From Novosphingobium sp. RL4 (GTDB lineage: Bacteria > Pseudomonadota > Alphaproteobacteria > Sphingomonadales > Sphingomonadaceae): 64,000 nt of DNA. The notes under the pieces are model-generated. The model was given only the letters and a program-made list of their open reading frames with translations. It was not told where the DNA came from and did not search any database. Positions 60,786 through 64,000 of the stretch are shown one piece after another. The stretch covers positions 2,568,001 through 2,632,000 of the forward strand of contig NZ_CP141944.1 of the NCBI RefSeq assembly GCF_035658495.1, in the 5' to 3' direction. The translations under genes were made by a program, and so were the position numbers. Position 1 is the stretch's first letter. Each line of letters begins with the position of its first letter.

Positions 60786-62132
60786 TTACTTCATGAGCAC
60801 GAGTTCTTCCGACATCGTCGGGTGAACCGCGACGGTGGCGTCGAAGTCCGCCTTGGTGAGCCCGGCCTTCACCGCGATGGCAGCGGCCTGGATGATCTCG
60901 GGCGCATCCGGCCCGATCATGTGCAGGCCGACGACCTTGCCCGTCGTGCCTTCGCAGACCATCTTGTAGAGCGAGCGTTCATTGCGATGCGCCACGACGT
61001 TCTTCATCGGGCGGAAGTCGCTGGTGTAGATTTCCACCGAACCCAGCTGCTGGCGGGCCTGCGCTTCCGTCAGGCCCACCGCGCCGATCGGCGGGTGGCT
61101 GAACACGGCGGAGGGGATGCAGCCATAGTCCACCGTCGTCGGCTTGTCGCCGAACACGGTATCGGCAAAGGCCTGCCCTTCGCGGATGGCGACGGGGGTG
61201 AGCTGCACCCGGTTGGTCACGTCGCCCACGGCATAGATGTAGTCGACATTGGTCTGCGAATAGTCATTCACCCGGATCGCGTTCTTGTCGTCAAGCTCCA
61301 CGCCGACGTTCTCCAGCCCGAGCCCCTCGATATTGGGTACGCGGCCGGTGGCGAAGAGGACGCAGTCCACCTCGATCGGTTCGTGATTGGTCATCGAGAC
61401 GGTGAGCGAACCATCGGCGTTCTTCTCGATGCCGCGGAAGTCGGCATTGAAGCGGAAGTCGATGCCCTTGGTGATCGAGATCTGGAGGAGACGATCGCGC
61501 ATGGATTCGTCATAGCCGCGCAGAAGCTGGTCCGAGCGGTTGATGAGCGTCACCTTCGATCCGAACTGGTGGAAGATGCCCGCGAACTCGTTGGCGATGT
61601 AGCCTGCGCCGGCGATCAGGATGCGCTTGGGCAAGGCATCGAGGTGGAACGCCTCGTTGGAGGTGATGCCGTGTTCGTGGCCGGGGCAGGACGGCACCAT
61701 CGGGCGGGCGCCCGTGGCGATGAGGATGACCCTGGCGGTCTTCTTCTCGCCGCTGGCCAGCGTGATTTCGTGCGGGCCGGTGATCGCGGCGCGCTCGTGG
61801 AATATCTCGACCTTGTTGTTCTCGAGCGTCTGCGTGTAGATTCCGTTCAGCCGGTCGACGTCGCCCAGCACGTTGTCGCGCAGCTTCACCCAGTCGAACG
61901 TCGCTTGCGGAATGTCCCAGCCGAACTGCCTGGCGTCCTCGAGGTCCTCGGCGAAGTGCGCGCCGTAGACCAGCATCTTCTTGGGAACGCAGCCGCGGAT
62001 CACGCAAGTGCCGCCGACCCTGTACTCTTCGGCCACCGCCACGCGCGCGCCGTGCGCCGCCGCGATCCGGCTGGCGCGCACGCCGCCCGATCCTGCGCCG
62101 ATGGTAAAGAGGTCATAGTCGAATTCTGGCAT
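60786..62132 (-). CDS. gor: Glutathione-disulfide reductase
   Basis: The 448-aa flavoprotein has the FAD motif GAGSGGVRASRIAA, the redox disulfide C43/C48 in GGTCVIRGCVPKK, an NADPH-binding GAGYIANEFAG and the C-terminal HPTMSEEL with the catalytic histidine. It keeps glutathione reduced with NADPH. AGGAG lies 8 nt before the ATG at 62132. The IS110 element sits directly after its stop codon (within about 12 bp of the right repeat), so the insertion has spared the coding sequence. Confidence 0.96.
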   Translation of the reverse strand: MPEFDYDLFTIGAGSGGVRASRIAAAHGARVAVAEEYRVGGTCVIRGCVPKKMLVYGAHFAEDLEDARQFGWDIPQATFDWVKLRDNVLGDVDRLNGIYTQTLENNKVEIFHERAAITGPHEITLASGEKKTARVILIATGARPMVPSCPGHEHGITSNEAFHLDALPKRILIAGAGYIANEFAGIFHQFGSKVTLINRSDQLLRGYDESMRDRLLQISITKGIDFRFNADFRGIEKNADGSLTVSMTNHEPIEVDCVLFATGRVPNIEGLGLENVGVELDDKNAIRVNDYSQTNVDYIYAVGDVTNRVQLTPVAIREGQAFADTVFGDKPTTVDYGCIPSAVFSHPPIGAVGLTEAQARQQLGSVEIYTSDFRPMKNVVAHRNERSLYKMVCEGTTGKVVGLHMIGPDAPEIIQAAAIAVKAGLTKADFDATVAVHPTMSEELVLMK

Positions 62133-62327
62133 GCACTTGGCTCCTGCTGCGCCGGCCTGGTTCCGGGGCACCGGCGCATATGGGGCAGGACATCGCCGAT
62201 TGCCAACGGGTGTTTTGCCCACCCCCATCGCCTCCACCCGCATCCCGCAAGGCCGCCCGCGCCGCATGCCCCCGCAGAAGCGCGGGAACGGATCGTCGAA
62301 ACGCGCGCTCCGCTGGCCGCAAATACA

Positions 62328-62356
62328 TTGTCAACTAAAACAGTTGAGTTTATAGG
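62328..62356 (+). promoter_or_regulatory. Promoter with operator-like palindrome, upstream of the RBBP9-like hydrolase
   Basis: TTGTCA (62328-62333) and TATAGG (62351-62356) are spaced 17 bp. TCAACT (62331-62336) and AGTTGA (62342-62347) form a palindrome with a 5-bp centre covering the spacer and the end of the -35 box. A repressor bound here would block the polymerase. The start codon is 76 bp downstream. Confidence 0.6.
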
Positions 62357-62431
62357 AGTCGCATCGAGAGCCGCTCCCTACAGGACAGCCTGCGCCGGCG
62401 GACATCCCCTCCTGCATCGGGAGAAGAGAGA

Positions 62432-63079
62432 ATGGCAAAGACGAACCAGCACGCAGCACCCGCGCAAGAGCCCCTGGTGCTGCTCATCCCCGGTCTTGAC
62501 GGCAGCGGCCCCGGTCACTGGCAGCGCCGCTGGGCCGAAGAGATGGACAATGCCCAGATGGTCGACCTCGGCCTTTGGGAAAAGCCGCATCGCAACACCT
62601 GGATCAACCGCCTGAACCTATCGGTCCAGCGCGCCGGCCGGCCGGTGGTGCTGGTGGCGCACAGCCTCGGCTGCCTGTTGACGGCGTGGTGGGCGAAATT
62701 CGAACAGCCCGGCTGGTCTTCGCCCGTCGTGGGCGCGCTGCTGGTGGCCCCGCCGGAAGTGGACTTCTTCCCGCGCGACGACCGCCTGAACGGCTTCGCG
62801 CCAACGCCGAGCGACGAACTGCCCTTCCCCTCGATCCTCGTGGCCAGCCGCAACGATCCGTGGATCGGCTTCCCGACGGCACGGCTGCTGGCCCGCCAAT
62901 GGGGCAGCCAGTTCGTGGACGCGGGCGAGACCGGCCACATCAATGCGGATTCGAAGATCGGAAGCTGGGAAGACGGCAAGCAGCTGCTTCGCCAGTTGAC
63001 CGGCAGCGCCGCTGCCTCTGCCCGGCACTACCCATCGGCCCATGCCGACGGGTCGGACGGCCTTGAACTGGGCCACTGA
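62432..63079 (+). CDS. RBBP9/YdeN-family alpha/beta serine hydrolase
   Basis: The 215-aa protein has the family features: LLIPGLDGSGPGHWQRRW near the N-terminus, the nucleophile elbow VAHSLGC with S78, a catalytic Asp in SRNDPWI and the C-terminal His in AGETGHIN. Such hydrolases have unknown natural substrates. The tail of about 25 residues after the domain is unusual in composition (A, S, H, D). GGGAGAAGAGAGA precedes the ATG. It has its own promoter with a possible operator. Confidence 0.9.
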   Translation: MAKTNQHAAPAQEPLVLLIPGLDGSGPGHWQRRWAEEMDNAQMVDLGLWEKPHRNTWINRLNLSVQRAGRPVVLVAHSLGCLLTAWWAKFEQPGWSSPVVGALLVAPPEVDFFPRDDRLNGFAPTPSDELPFPSILVASRNDPWIGFPTARLLARQWGSQFVDAGETGHINADSKIGSWEDGKQLLRQLTGSAAASARHYPSAHADGSDGLELGH

Positions 63080-63103
63080 GCGCCAGGGCCGAATTCAGCA
63101 ACA

Positions 63104-63137
63104 AGCCGAAGGGGGCATGATCACGCCCCCTTCGGCT
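63104..63137. terminator. Hairpin between convergent hydrolase and pgi genes
   Basis: A perfect 13-bp stem (63104-63116 with 63125-63137) with an 8-nt loop lies between the two stop codons. There is no T tract, so it is a likely but unproven bidirectional terminator. Confidence 0.5.
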
Positions 63138-63148
63138 CAGGCTCTCGT

Positions 63149-64000
63149 TCAGGCGATCCCGGAAAGCTGAAGCAGCGCCTCGGTCGAAGGATCGAACGTG
63201 GTGCCGCCCTTCTCGATCTGCTTGGCGATCTCCTTGCCCAGTTCCACGCCGAACTGGTCGAACGGGTTGATCCCCATCAGCACGGCATTGGCGAACGTGC
63301 GGTGTTCATGGAACGCCACGAGCGCGCCGAACGTGGCGGGCGAGACTTCGTCGAGCAGGATCGTCGCCGAGGGACGGTCCCCCGGATAGGCGCGCGCGGG
63401 ATCTTCGCTGCCCTTGCCCGCCATCAGCGCCGCGCCCTGAGCGAAACAGTTCGACAGGAGGATGCGGTGATGCGCGGGGTTGAGATCGTCGCCCGGCGCG
63501 ATGGCGGCGATGAAGTCCACCGGGACGAGGTTGGTGCCCTGGTGGAGGAGCTGAAACACCGCATGCTGGGCATCGGTGCCGACTCCGCCCCAGGTGATCG
63601 GCGCGGTCGGCGCGACCACCGGCGAACCGTCCACCTTCACGCTCTTGCCGTTCGATTCCATCTCCAGCTGCTGGAGATAGTCGGGCAGCAGGGCGAGACG
63701 CTCGTCATAGGCGAAGACCGCGCGGGTCTGGCAGCCGCGCAGGCGCGTATAATACTGGTCGGCGAAGGCGGCGCGCAGCGGCAGGTTGTCGAGGCCGTCG
63801 GCGTCGCGGAAATGGATGTCCATCGCGGCCGCGCCGTCCAGCATTTCGGCGAAATCCGGCCAGCCCAGCGCCATGGCGACCGGGAAACCGATCGACGACC
63901 ACAGCGAGTAGCGGCCGCCCACGCTTTCCGAGAACGGCAGGATGCGGGTTTCGTCCACCCCCCACTCCATCGCCTTGTCCGGCGCGGCGGTCAGCGCGAC
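63149..64000 (-). CDS. pgi: Glucose-6-phosphate isomerase, N-terminal part outside window
   Basis: The visible 283 codons cover the C-terminal part of Pgi. Landmarks are GGRYSLWSSIGFPVAMALG (SIS fold), MESNGKSV, WGGVGTDAQHAVFQLLHQG with the catalytic His, and a C-terminal GINPFDQFGVELGK motif with the catalytic lysine. It interconverts glucose-6-phosphate and fructose-6-phosphate. The frame stays open to the right edge, so the gene continues there. Its stop lies 70 bp from the convergent hydrolase stop. Confidence 0.96.
   Translation of the reverse strand, partial: VALTAAPDKAMEWGVDETRILPFSESVGGRYSLWSSIGFPVAMALGWPDFAEMLDGAAAMDIHFRDADGLDNLPLRAAFADQYYTRLRGCQTRAVFAYDERLALLPDYLQQLEMESNGKSVKVDGSPVVAPTAPITWGGVGTDAQHAVFQLLHQGTNLVPVDFIAAIAPGDDLNPAHHRILLSNCFAQGAALMAGKGSEDPARAYPGDRPSATILLDEVSPATFGALVAFHEHRTFANAVLMGINPFDQFGVELGKEIAKQIEKGGTTFDPSTEALLQLSGIA

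Overview
The window looks like chromosome of a sphingomonad (Alphaproteobacteria, Sphingomonadales; Novosphingobium or a close relative is my best guess). The reasons are the high GC content, an exosortase A (XrtA/PEP-CTERM) exopolysaccharide cluster with its two associated hydrolases, a TonB receptor next to glycoside-degradation genes, the order xerD - exported protein - aroK - aroB, and a propionyl-CoA operon with bioB inside it. The genus is inferred from gene content only.

Layout. 1-7.2 kb: XrtA-type exopolysaccharide genes in two divergent operons (acyl-CoA ligase, PLP decarboxylase, Wza-like exporter and chain-length protein leftward; acetyltransferase, acyl carrier protein and two hydrolases rightward). 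7.2-16.2 kb: trxB, an alpha/beta hydrolase, an EmrA/EmrB/NodT-type tripartite efflux system and a modABC molybdate transporter. 16.2-32.3 kb: an accessory glycoside-catabolism region. 32.4-48.6 kb: housekeeping genes (peroxiredoxin, SDR, folE, phospholipase D family, three tRNA-Arg, mutT, two Flp pilins, M48 protease, xerD, aroK, aroB, POT transporter). 48.7-59.1 kb: a ten-gene leftward operon for propionyl-CoA carboxylation and methylmalonyl-CoA conversion with biotin synthase. 59.6-60.8 kb: an IS110-family insertion sequence. 60.8-64 kb: glutathione reductase, a small serine hydrolase and the end of pgi.

The most interesting part is 16.2-32.3 kb. It encodes both subunits of a C-glycoside-deglycosidase-like lyase, a GH43 and a GH3 glycosidase, a GMC sugar dehydrogenase with its Tat-exported small subunit, two MFS transporters, an FMN reductase and a luciferase-like monooxygenase, a TetR regulator and a TonB-dependent receptor. 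Every transcription unit of this region carries one copy of a 17-bp element, consensus GGAAT-N4-ATTCTAAT (two of the five copies are degenerate). I found this element nowhere else in the 64 kb. I infer one TetR-controlled regulon that imports a plant-type glycoside, oxidises its sugar at C3, cleaves the glycosidic bond and oxygenates the aglycone. In the dehydrogenase operon, a Gfo/Idh oxidoreductase and apparently an isomerase have been reduced to fragments by deletion.

Other points: an unusual CTG start for mutT supported by a strong Shine-Dalgarno sequence, palindromes inside or beside several promoters (aroKB, the RBBP9-like hydrolase, pccB), and several proteins too small for routine ORF calling (58-aa Flp pilin, 52-aa membrane protein, 28- and 31-aa ORFs).
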